64,000 bases of DNA, from the NCBI RefSeq assembly GCF_000203815.1, contig NW_004457644.1, forward strand, positions 124,001 through 188,000, written 5' to 3'. Position 1 is the first letter of the stretch. Each line of letters opens with the position of its first letter. Origin of the DNA: Cavenderia fasciculata. Lineage: Eukaryota; Evosea; Eumycetozoa; Acytosteliales; Cavenderiaceae. Below, one piece after another: positions 20,855 to 33,413 of this stretch. A program made the position numbers and the translations under genes. The notes beneath the pieces were generated by a model. It was not told the origin of the DNA. It did no database searches and saw only the letters and a list, made by a program, of their open reading frames with translations.

Positions 20855-23271
20855 GATTCTTTACATTTCTACCCCATAAAACAGCTTTTGAAATTGAATT
20901 AAAGTTATCATCTAATAAGACAATGTCACTAGCTTCTTTGGCAACTTCAGTACCTGCGATACCCATAGCAAATCCAACATCGGCTTCTTTGAGTTGAGGA
21001 GCATCGTTTACACCGTCACCAGTGACTGCAACCACTTCACCTAGTTGACGGAGTTTGTGGACGAGACGATACTTGTCAGTGGGAGAGCACCGAGCCATGA
21101 CTTGGAGGTGTGGTACGACAATGTCGAGTTGTTCGTCGGTCAATTGTCTAAATTGTGGACCTTCTAGTGCGACACCACCTTCCTTGAGGATACCACACTC
21201 GCGAGCAATGTTTTTGGCCGTGAGGAGATTGTCACCGGTAAGCATCTTGATTTTAATGCCTGCATGTTGGCACTTGAGGACGGCGGCGGGCACCTCGGGA
21301 CGAACGGGGTCTTTGATGCCTACGAGTGCGAGAAAGGTGAAGCCGTCCTTGTAGAGGTCTTCCTCTTTGAACTTGGCAGCGTCTCCCTTGACATCTTTGT
21401 AGGCGAGAATGAGTGTACGCAGTCCGTTGCTAGCATACACTTCAATCTCCTTGGCAATTATCATCTTTTCGTCGCGGGTAAAGTTACGTGACGACCCATC
21501 CTCATCAATCGACGCTGTACACTTTTCCAACATAATTTCACTTGCTCCTTTGGCATGGAAACGCAATCCTCCTCCTCCACTATTATTACCGCTTCCATCC
21601 TTTTTAACGAGGATACCTGACATTTTCTTTTCTGAACTGAATGGGAATGCACGGACTGCACGTGCTTTGTTGAGGTCACGGTATGTTTCATAGTCGACGT
21701 TGAGTTTGATGATAAACTCGAGTAGTGCGCATTCGGTCTTGCTGCCCTTGTGCTCGTTGACTGGTGCACGTACGACAATGTATGCTGTCGAGTTGAGACA
21801 GATCGACTCGGCTAAAAGAGAGACAATATGCTCGCTTGGACTTGCAATGTAACGACCGATGGTCGATCGCTCCACCGACATACGGTTCATTGTCAGTGTG
21901 CCAGTCTTGTCCGAGCAGATTGTTGTCGCTCCACCCATCGTCTCGCAAGCTTCCAAGTGACGCACCAGGTTGTTGTCTCGCATCATCTTGATCATCGAGT
22001 AGGCCAACGAGATGGTGACTGCCAACGGCAATCCCTCGGGCACAGCAAGCACAATAATTGCAATCGCCGTCACCAAGTAGCCCATGATCGTTCCCAACTC
22101 GCTCCAAGCCCACACGCGGTGCTCCGTCTTGAACACAACAATGTACTTTATGATCAGTACCAAAAACGTCAGTATCGCTGCAGCCAGACCAAACTTGCCA
22201 ATCAGCTGTGCAAGATTCTCTAGTTTCTCGGTCAGTGGTGTGTCGCTGCTTGGCGCCGACAGCAAACTCTTGAGTTTTCCCCACTGCGAATGGTCTCCAA
22301 CTGCAGCCACCAGATACGTGCATCTTCCCTCCAACACTTGACATCCAGACAACATAAATGGTTCCTCCTTTTCAGATTTTGATTTTTGATCAGATTCTCC
22401 AGTCATTGAACTTTCATCAACTGCAAAGTCTAAAAATAAATAAATAAATAAATAAATATATTAATATTCAAATTTACAAAGATTACATTTATGTTTGTTA
22501 TTGATTATACATACTAGCACCATTAATAAAGAAACCATCAGCTGGGATAGTATCACCAGCTTCCAATTGAACGACATCACCGACTACGATATCAGTGGTT
22601 GGAACAGAGGTGATACGACCGTCACGCATGACTGATGCATTTCGTTCGTTTCTGATAGAGTTTAGTTTTCTAAACTTTTGTTCCTTGTTGTAGTCATTAC
22701 CAGCGGTGACCATGACGACAATGACTACGGCAAAGAGGATAGCTGTGCCATCGATCCAACCAGTTGATCGATCTTCAACAGTCAAACCGAGTACGATAGA
22801 GATGATGGCAGCAACCATCAGAATGATCAATGTCTTGTCGTGAGCAGCCTCCCAGATAAAAAAGAGCAGTGACTTGGGTGCCACCTCTGCAGTTCTATTC
22901 TCACCATACGAATCGATTCTAGCTTTACTAGTAGCCTCTGCACTCGTCAATCCTTGATCTACATTACTCTTTAACATCTCTGCAACACCTCTTACACCTC
23001 CATATTGGTGTTCCAATCCATCAACATTTTCGTTTGATATCAAATTTGCTAAATCATCTCTTGTAACTCTATTATTACTACTACTACTACCTCTATGAAC
23101 TAATCCATTATTATTATTATTATTATTAATATTATTATTAATACTATTTGATTGATAGTATTCTTGTTGTTGTTGTTGTTGAGGTGACAATGAATTATTA
23201 TTATCGTTGATTAAATTCTTTTTTCCATCATCGTCGTCATCTGATTTATTTTTTTTGTGAAAGAAGTTCAT
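19753..23271 (-). CDS. patA: Plasma-membrane-type (P2B) Ca2+-transporting ATPase, PAT1-like
   Basis: Four exons, 22515-23271, 20865-22429, 20318-20768 and 19753-20225, give 1081 residues. An Asn/Gln-rich N-terminus precedes the cation-ATPase fold: the actuator-domain TGES loop (about 262), PEGLP in M4 (about 384), the phosphorylation site CSDKTGTLT (about 430), MLTGDN, and the hinge TGDGVNDAP (about 735). Ten membrane segments are expected. The cytosolic tail contains KWKAAQNILTQLNVISVIR, resembling the autoinhibitory calmodulin-binding segment of animal PMCAs. The pump exports Ca2+ or loads the contractile vacuole/acidocalcisomes in Dictyostelium. Middle exons are markedly GC-rich. Confidence 0.92.
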
Positions 23272-23802
23272 AATTTAATTAAATTAAAATTTTAATTAAT
23301 TATTTCTCTCTATCACTTTATATATATATCTATATCTCCAAACTATATACTCTCTTCTATTACTATTTATATTATTATGATTGATTGATTAATCTGTTCT
23401 GACTATCAAAGAGATAATAATTATTTGATTTATTGAATTATCTACTCTCTCACTCACTCATTCATTGTGAAGTAAAACTCTGATTACAAATTTATTGGTC
23501 TAAAATAAAAACATACCTCAGGTATGCTCATCCAATGATATATATCCATTTAAATTTAAATTAAATTAAATTTTATTATTTTTATGTATAAACCAATCTA
23601 CTTTTGGTGAACTATTTATGTACAGACAGCACTTCCCAAAAAGAAGGTGTGGTCTCCAAAAAGGCATATCATGCTATTTACACACACCCCAACCATCAAT
23701 CGATTTTTGTGTGAACAGCTCGTTCATTCATTATTGTGTGTTTGCATATATTGTACAGATAATTATATTTATTTATTTATTTATTTAATTTAATTGTTTA
23801 AT
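23272..23802. other. Intergenic region upstream of the Ca2+-ATPase
   Basis: 530 bp of mostly A/T-rich sequence with TATA-like and CTCT runs next to the ATPase start and low-complexity ATTT repeats next to the end of the following gene. I see no gene or RNA. Confidence 0.5.
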
Positions 23803-26800
23803 TTAATTGTTGTTTAATTTTTTCATTAAAATCTTTTTCTTTATGGATGATACACGGAATCTGAATGAATTACTGTTACGTAGGTAGAGAGCAGATGCTA
23901 CGACGAGTGCGATAAAAACGACTCCACCAATTGTTGCACCGACGATGATCTTCCATGTGTTGGATGATGACGACGGTGACGAGCAGTCGACTTGTTGGTT
24001 GCCAGCGGGTCGATCAGCAATCAATGCAAAAAAGTCGGGGTCTAATAGACACTGCTGACATTGATTGAGATTGATACCAATCAATGCCAATGATTCATTG
24101 GATCGATTGGGTATAGTTGTCTGATTGACCAATTGATTTCTCGAATACGATCGTTTACCATCTGAAAAAGAGTAGGATAGGAATCGACCATAAAATTGTG
24201 TGTCATTGTGAATGACTCGAAGATAGCTGTCACTACCAACAACCTCTTGAAAGGTTGGAACACTATCTGACGAGCATGACTCGATAGTAGTTTGTTGGGT
24301 GTTGACAATGGTAGAGAATACAACACGGAGATGTGACAAGACCGAGGTGTACTGCCACCCGGTAATGTTTAATCCCACCTTTATACTATTTGGTCCGATA
24401 GATACGATTGAATCACCAAATGGAACCTGTCTGTCTTGCAGAGAGTGTTCAATAAGAGTGGTGACATTGACCAATGCCAAAGTAGGGTTCAAAGTACTAT
24501 TAATCAATAATTTGTAGTGCACCGATGTCAACCCAGCACCATCAGACAGATCAGTGACATTCCATTGATCAACCAACACCTCTTGTACAACGTTATCGTC
24601 AATATCCAATTCCTGAACAGACACTAATGCAAAATCAAATCTATATCCATCCAAATCAAATGATGCCACTGGTTTGGTTATATTTGGTACAAATGTTACA
24701 TTTGGATTCACTAATGAAAAGAAAGATTAATATTAATATACAAGTATTATTAATAATTACTTTTTTTTGTTTTATCATACATTTAAATTTACAATCATCA
24801 TAATAACCTTGATTACAAACACATATGCCAAATGTAGTACATTGACCATTACCATTACAATTATTGGTTGTTGCTTGGCATTGGTCTTGTAGAGATTGGG
24901 ATGGTGGTGGTAGGATAACAATCAAGTTGTTGAGGGTGGCTGTATAATTGTCTACCGATAGATTAATGGTGATTAGACCGGGTGGTAGAGTTGATTGGAC
25001 GGTGCAATCAATAGTTGAAGAATTTCTAAATGTTGGTGTACATATTATACTATTACTATTATTCAACTTGACTGTTACCCATTCAATCTTGTTGCCAGCG
25101 GCTCCAAAGAATCCATTCAATCGGATGAGTGGAAGATCTGATTGTAGTGATTGATGGACGGATCCAGAGGTGACCAATGGATAGGTGATTTTACCAAAAT
25201 CACCAACTGGAGCACTCATTCCAACTTGATTATAACTATTTCTTGCCAAGATATAATAATTACCATACACTAAATCCGATGGTGAATCACAACGTAGTGT
25301 ACTCAGAGCGTCAATGTAGGCAGTACATGTATAGGTAATATTGAAATGATCAAGATTGATAAAGTATACATTGGTTACCAAGTTTGGGTTGGTTATTACA
25401 CTGTCAAATGCCACTGAAAATGAATATGAAATTTCCGAATAGGTTGTACTATATACAAGGTCAGCCTTGTAAAGTGTCAATTCAATAGTATATCCCATTA
25501 CTTGATTCAATGTTACATTTAAATTCAATGGATTAAATGTTGTTAATAATGGATAATTTAATCTAAAACAAAAAAGAAATGATTAGTATAGTAATAATGA
25601 ATGAAAGGTAGAGAGTGACATCAAAATTTGAGACATACGCTATAATTTTGTTTCCAACCACTGGAATAAGATCTATATTATTACCAAAACCTAGGTTATC
25701 ACCTACTATTTTTCCAATTCCTTCAACAATCCCTACATTCTTTTCAAATGTGATATCTTAAGGAAAAAAAAAAAAAAAAAACCAATTAAATTAATTTAAA
25801 AAAAAGAAATTGTAAACTACGACTAATAATAACATACTACAATAAAAACTTCCAAGTTTTTGTAAACTAGTTGATATAATATTAGGGTCTTGATAATAAC
25901 ACCAATAACAATCTAAATAATAGATAATATGAATAATTATTATATTAGTAAAGTGTAAAAATCCTAGGGTCTATTCAATAGACTGATCATGTTACTTACC
26001 TGGTATCTTTGATATTAATGTATTTGAAATACGTAATCTATTGGCACATATGAAATCAGGTACTGTTCCAGTTAAAAGAGAATTATCTTCTAAATTAATA
26101 ACCGAATTTTTTAAATTTGAAAAAATAGTCCATGGTACTGTTTTTAAAGAGTTTTGTTGGTCTCTTAAATTACTATATATGTAATGTATTAATTAATATA
26201 TTTGATAAATAAATAACGATCGGTTTTTTTAAAACACTTACTATGAATAAACGGTTGGTGGTAAAACTATATTGGGTATAGTTTCAAAATTGGATCCAGG
26301 TAAAAGTCTAGATAAAAATAATAAAATAAATAAATAAGTAAATTGACTATTGTTGGTTTGCTTGCTTTTGGCTTACAAATAAGATAAATTTTCTGGGAAT
26401 ATACCATTCAAGAATGGATAGTTTGTCAGTGTTGAGTTGTATGAACGGAATGAGATCAATTTACTATAGCTATGAGTTGGAATAATAGATCTTCCAAAAA
26501 TTTCCCTTTTAAGAGTTATAAAATATTAATATTTCTTAAGATATTTAGACAATGAGAATCGTAAATTAGGTTATCTTACAAATATGTAATTTTAGAGGCA
26601 TTGACAATGGTCGGATTAAAAGATGGTGATTCGGAACCTAATGCCAACAATTTCAAAGTTACAAGTGTTGGAATATTAATTGTAACATTTACTGTAATTC
26701 TTCCATTTGATGATATTGTCCTATTTATAAAAAAATCAAATAAGTATTAATATTTAGTCTAAAAAATGTACTGTCATTACGTAATCATAATACATACAAA

Positions 26801-27757
26801 TCAGCTAATACCGGAAATGATTTAGGTGTAAATACAAGAGAATTGGAAGAAGTAAAAGGAGTAGTGGGATTGATCGACACCCTAATAGCTGCTACACTTG
26901 GGTAATAGCTGGATTGGTCAATCGTGACACCACCAAGTATATTCTCACCAGAGACAAAGATTTGATATGCACTCGAGCCATTAAAGAAATTCCCTAACGA
27001 TTCCAAAGCATCACAATCTTCCAAATAAATAGTTCGTACAACTGGCATATTAAGTGAGAATCCATTTGGAATAGATTCCACCGAATCATCATCAGTTATA
27101 CTAAAAAATAATAATAATAATAGTGTTAACATATTGTAGCAATGCATGATAATTTAAATTAAATCGCATTTGACATACGTGAATTGAATTAAACTGTTCA
27201 TTATTGGACTATTCAAAAACATTGATAGAATGTTGAGATTGGGATCTGAAATACCATTCGTTCCATTAATAAACAATGAATTTAAATTGGGGAGTGCTAA
27301 TGATCCGATGGCTGCATCGGGAGCGCCCTGATTTATAAATTCATCAGTTACGGCATTACTAGTCATAATAATATTGTGTAAGTGAAAGAGAGACAGTATT
27401 AAATAAAAGTAATTCCTAGTAGGTAGGTAATGTGTTGTGTATAACTTCTTACATTCTGATTACATGGTATCCATCAAGACCTTGGTGACAAGTGAACCTT
27501 TCAGAGTCTGCACAGATGGCCGCTTCATTTTGTTGAGTCGGTAATCCATACTGTCTAATCAACCAATAACAAGCATCCACTATTCATCATTAAATATAGA
27601 TATAGATTTAAGTTAGAAGAGAACGTTGTTGTGTGTTATGTTTATGTTATCACTTACATTCATCAGGGGGAAGATTTTGTGCATAAGCTCTATTTTTCGA
27701 CTCGAATAGAATTAATGCACTAAAATAAATAAAAATAAATACTTTAAAAGAAAACAT
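23803..27757 (-). CDS. ComC-like TIG/EGF membrane protein with LRR-like N-terminal half
   Basis: Twelve exons: 27658-27757, 27453-27579, 27179-27358, 26798-27100, 26580-26720, 26377-26505, 26242-26307, 26000-26172, 25838-25912, 25639-25756, 24781-25562 and 23803-24710. Together they keep one frame of 1033 residues. A signal peptide (MFSFKVFIFIYFSALILF) is followed by a Cys/Trp segment, LRR-like repeats cut by many short introns, TIG/IPT-like beta domains, one EGF module (CNGNGQCTTFGICVCNQGYYDDC), a C-terminal beta domain, and a membrane helix (IIVGATIGGVVFIALVVASA) with a short basic tail. Proteins of this type (ComC and Tgr relatives) act in dictyostelid cell-cell signalling or adhesion. Exon joints were chosen by GT-AG and frame, so small errors are possible. 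Confidence 0.75.
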
Positions 27758-27976
27758 CTTATCTGTATCTATTAATTTATACAATATGAGGAATGATGGT
27801 GATGAATAAGTTGATGGTCTAAAGACGTTTAAAATTTGGTACAAGGACAAGAGATACTAATATTGATACCTGGTACCTCCTTGTTCAAACAGAGATCTTT
27901 TCGATTTTTTGGAAACCTATTAATATCTTTGTTTATCTATTATTTTATTCTTATACTAGGTTATATCTTGTCAAGT

Positions 27977-30900
27977 TTAATGATATTTTTGGATCGACGA
28001 CGAAGTTGTGAGATCATTGTACATTCGAATGTACATATTCTTTTTGATGACTGTGATGAAAAGTACTACTAAAATGGCAGCACCAACAACAGCAACTATT
28101 ACAGCAATCTTCCATGTTTCAAATGAATTCTCTTTTGTTTTAGTTTCTCCACAATCTGATGTATCTTGATCATAATCAATTAATACCGAAAAATCTATTA
28201 ATGTAAAATAAATGATTAATAAATAAATAATTAATTAAATAATTAATCAATAAATTAATAAACATACCAGGATCAACATCGACAAGATTATTAAAATGAG
28301 GGATAGCAGTACGAATAAGTATAGTTGTTTTGTTGGTGTCAGAGTAAGAGACAATGTTGTTGGTCACTGTTTTTTTACCATCAACTAAAATCTGATCAGA
28401 GAAACGACCATAGAGTGATAGTTGATTGGCTCCTACTTTGATGTAATGTGCATCTGATTGTTCACCTCCAACATCAATGTTGTCATAGGTGGAGCAGATT
28501 GGTACTCCTGGTATTGCTTCTGAACTCCAAACTAATTGAATTGTGCTGAGTGATGATAGGAACTGGTATGACTTGATCGATGCAAAGTATTTGACTGATC
28601 GAGGTGGAATCTTGATTGTACTATTCAACCAAACAATCTCACTTGCTTCGGCAAATGTATAAACACTGACTGTTACATTACCAGTATCGTTGATGAGAGG
28701 CAGAAGATAATTGGAAAAAGTTTCATTCTTTTGTTGAAGTTGCCAATTACCAAGACTGTGAACTCGTAACAATTCACCTGTGAAATCAAACTCTTCAATA
28801 GCAATGAGTTTAATTGTAAATGTTGTCTCTTTTGATTTATCATTGACAAGTTTGGTTGGATCGGTTGGAGTAGTACCAGTGTTGTTGTTGTTTTGAAAAC
28901 CTGTAAAAGTACTGGTTGGATCACCTGGTGATACTGTTACATTGTATGTACTGTGTGTGTCAACCAGAGTTGAACAATCAGATCCTGTATAATTACTATT
29001 GCAACTACAAATAGAATCAATACATTGACCATGACTTGTACAATTGTTTGGACATTGGTAGACAAGGTATTTTGAACAATCATCCAATCCCCATCCCAAT
29101 TGACAACGGCATAAATTTCCAGCCAAACAATCTCCATGGCTACTACAATTATTTGGACATACTGGTGACACATTTCCACCACCTCCACTACGAATGATAA
29201 AACTATACACACTACCAAATGTAACATTGAATGGTAATGGTGGCAAGGCAACATTTGATTGAATAATAAATTGAGTATCTGATTTTGTAAACAAAAGTGA
29301 AGCTGGTTGACCATTAATCTTTATATTATCTCTTTCATATCCAAATCCAGAACCTTCCATCTTTATCTGTTTTGTTACTGGATCCAATGAATATTTCCAA
29401 ATATTTGGTCTCTTTGCATTATCTAAAAATTAAATTAAAATTAATTAATTAATAATAATTGATAAATGATTTTGATTTAACTTGCTGTACTTACAAGACA
29501 AAGAAAATAAATTTAAAGGTTGAGGATTGGTGGGAGTATCAGTTCCAAATACACCACCCAAAGCATCAACAATTCTCCAAACACCTAAATTATAACCACG
29601 CAAACCCCAATTAAGAGGAATGTTGAGTGTGGCCTCATATATTAGATCAGGAGCTGTACTTTTGATTCTAGATACAAATGAAATTTGATCATTTGATTCG
29701 TATTCTGTGAGATAGACAATTGGTGGATTTTCAAAGGTATTTAATACAACTGAAGCATTCTCATGTTGAACCGTAAAAGTATAAAGTACACTTCTAAACT
29801 CACTTGATACATCCAATGAACTTTGATTAAATGTTCCACTTACAACTACTCTTTGAGTATAATCATATTCTAAATCACACTTATTAGTATAACCTAAAAA
29901 AAATAAAATTAAATTAATAAAATTATTATTTTCTTTTTTTTTCTTTTTTTTCTTTGTACTTACCAACCATTTTATAAAGTGAAAACATTGGGTATGATTC
30001 ACAATAATTTGTATTATCACATGCTTGTTCAACATACATAATGTAGTGTTGACCACATAGACCAAAAGTGACTGGGAATTGAACTTCTGGGCCAACGGTT
30101 GCATTACCTTGGTACCATACTGATCTAGTTGGGTATGGTGATGATGGATAGAGAAGTGCAACTGTCATATTCTTCATATTACTCCAACTGTTGGTTGATA
30201 TACTGACCTTAAATATATTTGTACCACCATCAGCAGTAAGAATCCATGGAACAAATCCACTAGGTTTAATGTTGATTGATAACTCACTAGATGCTACCTT
30301 GGAGGGACCAGATGAATAGGATGGAGTGGTGTAGTAGAGAAGATCGGATGTTGATAGTGTTGGTTGGACCGTTCCATTGACATTGAGGAAAAGTCCAAAA
30401 TAAAAGGTAGAGGATGAAGATACTGGAGCGAATTGGTATAATTTGGTGTACGTGAAGAGACTATAGGTTGAATATCCCAATGTCAGTGGGACAGATGCAA
30501 TCAGATTGGTGTTTTCCTTGTCAGAGTAGATTAAAAGAGTTACCAAAGTGATTGTAGTGTATGTAAAATCTGGATTGAGTAGAGTGACTGTAAGCAATAC
30601 ATTGTTGTTTGCTTGTTGTGTTTTATAGTCTACGTGTAGAGGTCTGACACGATGATGGTTTGGACAAGTTGAAGGTACGTCAAATATAATGTTACCACCT
30701 GGTGAGGTGGCATTAACACTAATCAAGTTGGAACGGATGTCTTGGAGACTGACATGTGGTGGTACACATTCTACACGTTTGTATGTGAATGGGAAGTAGT
30801 ATTCTCCATCCTTGGCATCACCCCTGATACGATTGGCCGATGTAAACTTGAATGTCTGACCTGACATGACGACTGTACTGGGGGACGCCTCACCAATACC

Positions 30901-33061
30901 CGACTGATCCTTGACAGTGACTAAAAAGTATGATACTTCACCACCACTGTTGACATCTTCACAGACTGCCTTGAATTTGAATATTGGGTTGATCACATCA
31001 GTTGAAATGTTGTGAGGACGGTTATCTTGTAGTTGATCGAAATAACTGTAGGTATCGGCAATAGTAATTTTGAACTCGGATGCAGCGTAATCGTGAATGT
31101 ATCGGTACGATAAATCGATGTATCCCTGATAGGTAGCACCCAAATATTGGAATGGATACCTCGATGGAGACTGCGCTACACCAAACGTTTTTTCATTGCC
31201 ACCCAATACAGTCCTTATATTCATATTCATCTTGGTGTTTGGTATAATTCCAACCATCGATACACCCGATTGATACTTGATCAATGTTCGATAAGATGTT
31301 GGTGTAGTTGGCATTAATGAAATGACTGTATAAGATGGTACTCCTGATTTCCCTAAAAGAAAAAGAAAAAAGAAAAATAAAATTAATAATTATTTTTAAT
31401 AGCAACTGTTGTTTTTTTAATCATTTGATTTACACATACATGTCATTGTAAAACTTCGAGGATTTTGATGAGATTCTCCATCACGTGTAACAAATATTAT
31501 ATTGATATTAACTTTTGAACCCAATACAAGGTCCAAAGGGAAAGAGACACGTTTGATATAGTTTCTTCCACAATGGATGGCCATCTCCTTGTCTTTGTAA
31601 ATCAAAATAGTTTGATCGACAAAGTAAGAAGCATAAGAGTACATCGAACAATCAAAATTTTGGACTTCAGCCGAGATTGTGTATCCATAGCTCGGACCAA
31701 TTGACCCAAAGTTTGTATTCCATTGTGGAAAGATATTATATTCATTTAAATCTGTAGTTTGCATGAAAATCCAATTGCCAGTGATTGCTAATAAATAGAT
31801 TGTGAGAAAGAGAGAGAGAAGATATTTTTGTTAATAAATGACACACACTCTCTCTCTATTTATATATACTTACTACCATTACTATCTAAATTGGGTGTTG
31901 CAGAAAGAGTAAAGGTCATAAAATCAAATTTGAGAGCAGGGTCAACCTTTTGTTTCTCAAATTTAATAAAATAGATTTCCTCTCCTACGATTCTCTTTGG
32001 GTATGGTACAAATACCTGAGACGAAGCATATGTATAGGATAAACCTACACTTCCAAAATCATACTGTGAATACAACTAACCAATATACACTGGTACATTT
32101 AAAACTCTTTGTTCGTACAACATGTTTAATGGACTAGTAGCTAATAAAAGAAAGAGTAAAATGATAAGTAAAAGTTGTGTGACTGAGATTGGATAGATAG
32201 ATTCGATTTCCACATTGGACTGATAGAGACAAGAACTTACTAATTTGAAAACAATTTAAAACATTGCTATAGTATATTGGGGTATCGTATAGACCTGACA
32301 TGATATAAGGGGAAATAGAGCCACCAGCAAGTGCATAGGCAATTCCTAAGAGGATATCAGTTTGGTTATAGTCTACGACATAGTTGTAGTTGTCTAGACG
32401 AGCATCACCGAGTACTAGTCTGTGATAAGGGTTTGCAAACGAACGAGCATAGTTGATGAGCAGACTATTTCGACCCTCTGGTGCAGCCGATGTCATGAAA
32501 CCATACGTCGAGGATGATACGGTTGACAGAGCAGAGGGACTGAGCATGACATCGTTTTGTCTCCCGACCGGGTAGAATTGGTAGAGAGGGTTAAAGACAA
32601 TGTCATAGTTGGTGGCTTGTACGATAAAGGTGTACGGTTGTTCAGTACCAGTAAAGAAATCATTTGACGGCACTACGAATGAATGAGTGAATCCATCAGC
32701 TGAAGCCTGTGTAGTATATGATCTCTGTACGGATGATGGTGTAATCGATACCGTCATAGGTATCGTTACTGACGTATCCAACGTTAAATTAAAAGTAAGT
32801 AATTCATAGTAGAATGGTGATATAATATAATCATCTGGTTGATTAACAAAAACAACTTTTGTGACTACAAATATATGTTGAAAAAAGAAAATGAATAAAG
32901 AAAAAAGAAAAAATAAAAATATATAGGGTTAGGGTTAGGGTTAGACTATGAGTGAGTATAAATCAATTACTTTGAAGGTTGATGACAGCTGTTACTATGT
33001 ATTGACACCATATAATCCCAAACAAGAAAAGATATAAGATTGGGGATTTACTCAATCTCAT
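27977..33061 (-). pseudogene. ComC-like TIG/EGF gene with an in-frame stop codon (left tandem copy)
   Basis: Eight exons: 32971-33061, 32241-32864, 31874-32140, 31440-31787, 29964-31352, 29495-29893, 28268-29422 and 27977-28194. They total 1497 codons and remain in frame except for one TAG at 32076-32078, where the paralogue at 33414-38466 has a Leu codon. The product would have a signal peptide, long beta-sandwich ectodomain, TIG-like unit, two EGF modules (CPNNCSSHGDC, CPNNCTSHGQC), the ComC-type C-terminal domain, and a membrane helix (WKIAVIVAVVGAAILVVLF). Only one lesion in about 4.5 kb of coding sequence means that inactivation is very recent, the stop is read through, or the base is miscalled. 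Intron 1 holds a TTAGGG array. Confidence 0.72.
32924..32944 (+). repeat. Interstitial telomere-type repeat (TTAGGG)
   Basis: Three and a half perfect copies of TTAGGG in intron 1 of the left ComC-like gene. The matching intron of the right tandem copy has a poly-A run instead, so the array arrived after the duplication. Confidence 0.85.
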
Positions 33062-33413
33062 CTTGCTAGTATTGAATTGTATCTATTATATATTCTCTCT
33101 CTGTTGGTTTAGTTAAATAAAAAATAAAATTATAACTATAAAGAGAAAGGAGAGGGTTTTGAGCAATGGTTGAAATCCCGTGAGGGTTGTCACTCACAGT
33201 TGATTGGCCAATGGTGCATGATCTCAAACCGTTGGTTTTTGTTCAAAAATATCTAAAAAATAATTGAGTGGGGATCTTCAATTAGAATTACCGAGTTGTG
33301 TCGGGGAGCGTATCGTTACTTAATTGGTGATAGTAGGGTATTATTTGTAGAGTCGACCGAGAGAATCCAACAACCGACTAAGTTGATCAAACCATTTATT
33401 TGTTTTGTTGTTG
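33062..33413. other. Spacer between the two ComC-like tandem copies
   Basis: About 350 bp carrying the promoter of the left copy (its ATG is at 33061) and the 3' end of the right copy. Composition is mixed, and no gene is visible. Confidence 0.5.

Noticed and set aside
21828-22341. Antisense frames over the Ca2+-ATPase
   Set aside because: Complementary to the conserved ATPase exon, whose DKTGT-containing frame is unmistakable; antisense openness follows from its GC-rich third positions.
21688-22344. 218-codon minus-strand frame inside the Ca2+-ATPase gene
   Set aside because: It is an out-of-frame shadow of the strongly C-biased ATPase exon and has no protein-like features.
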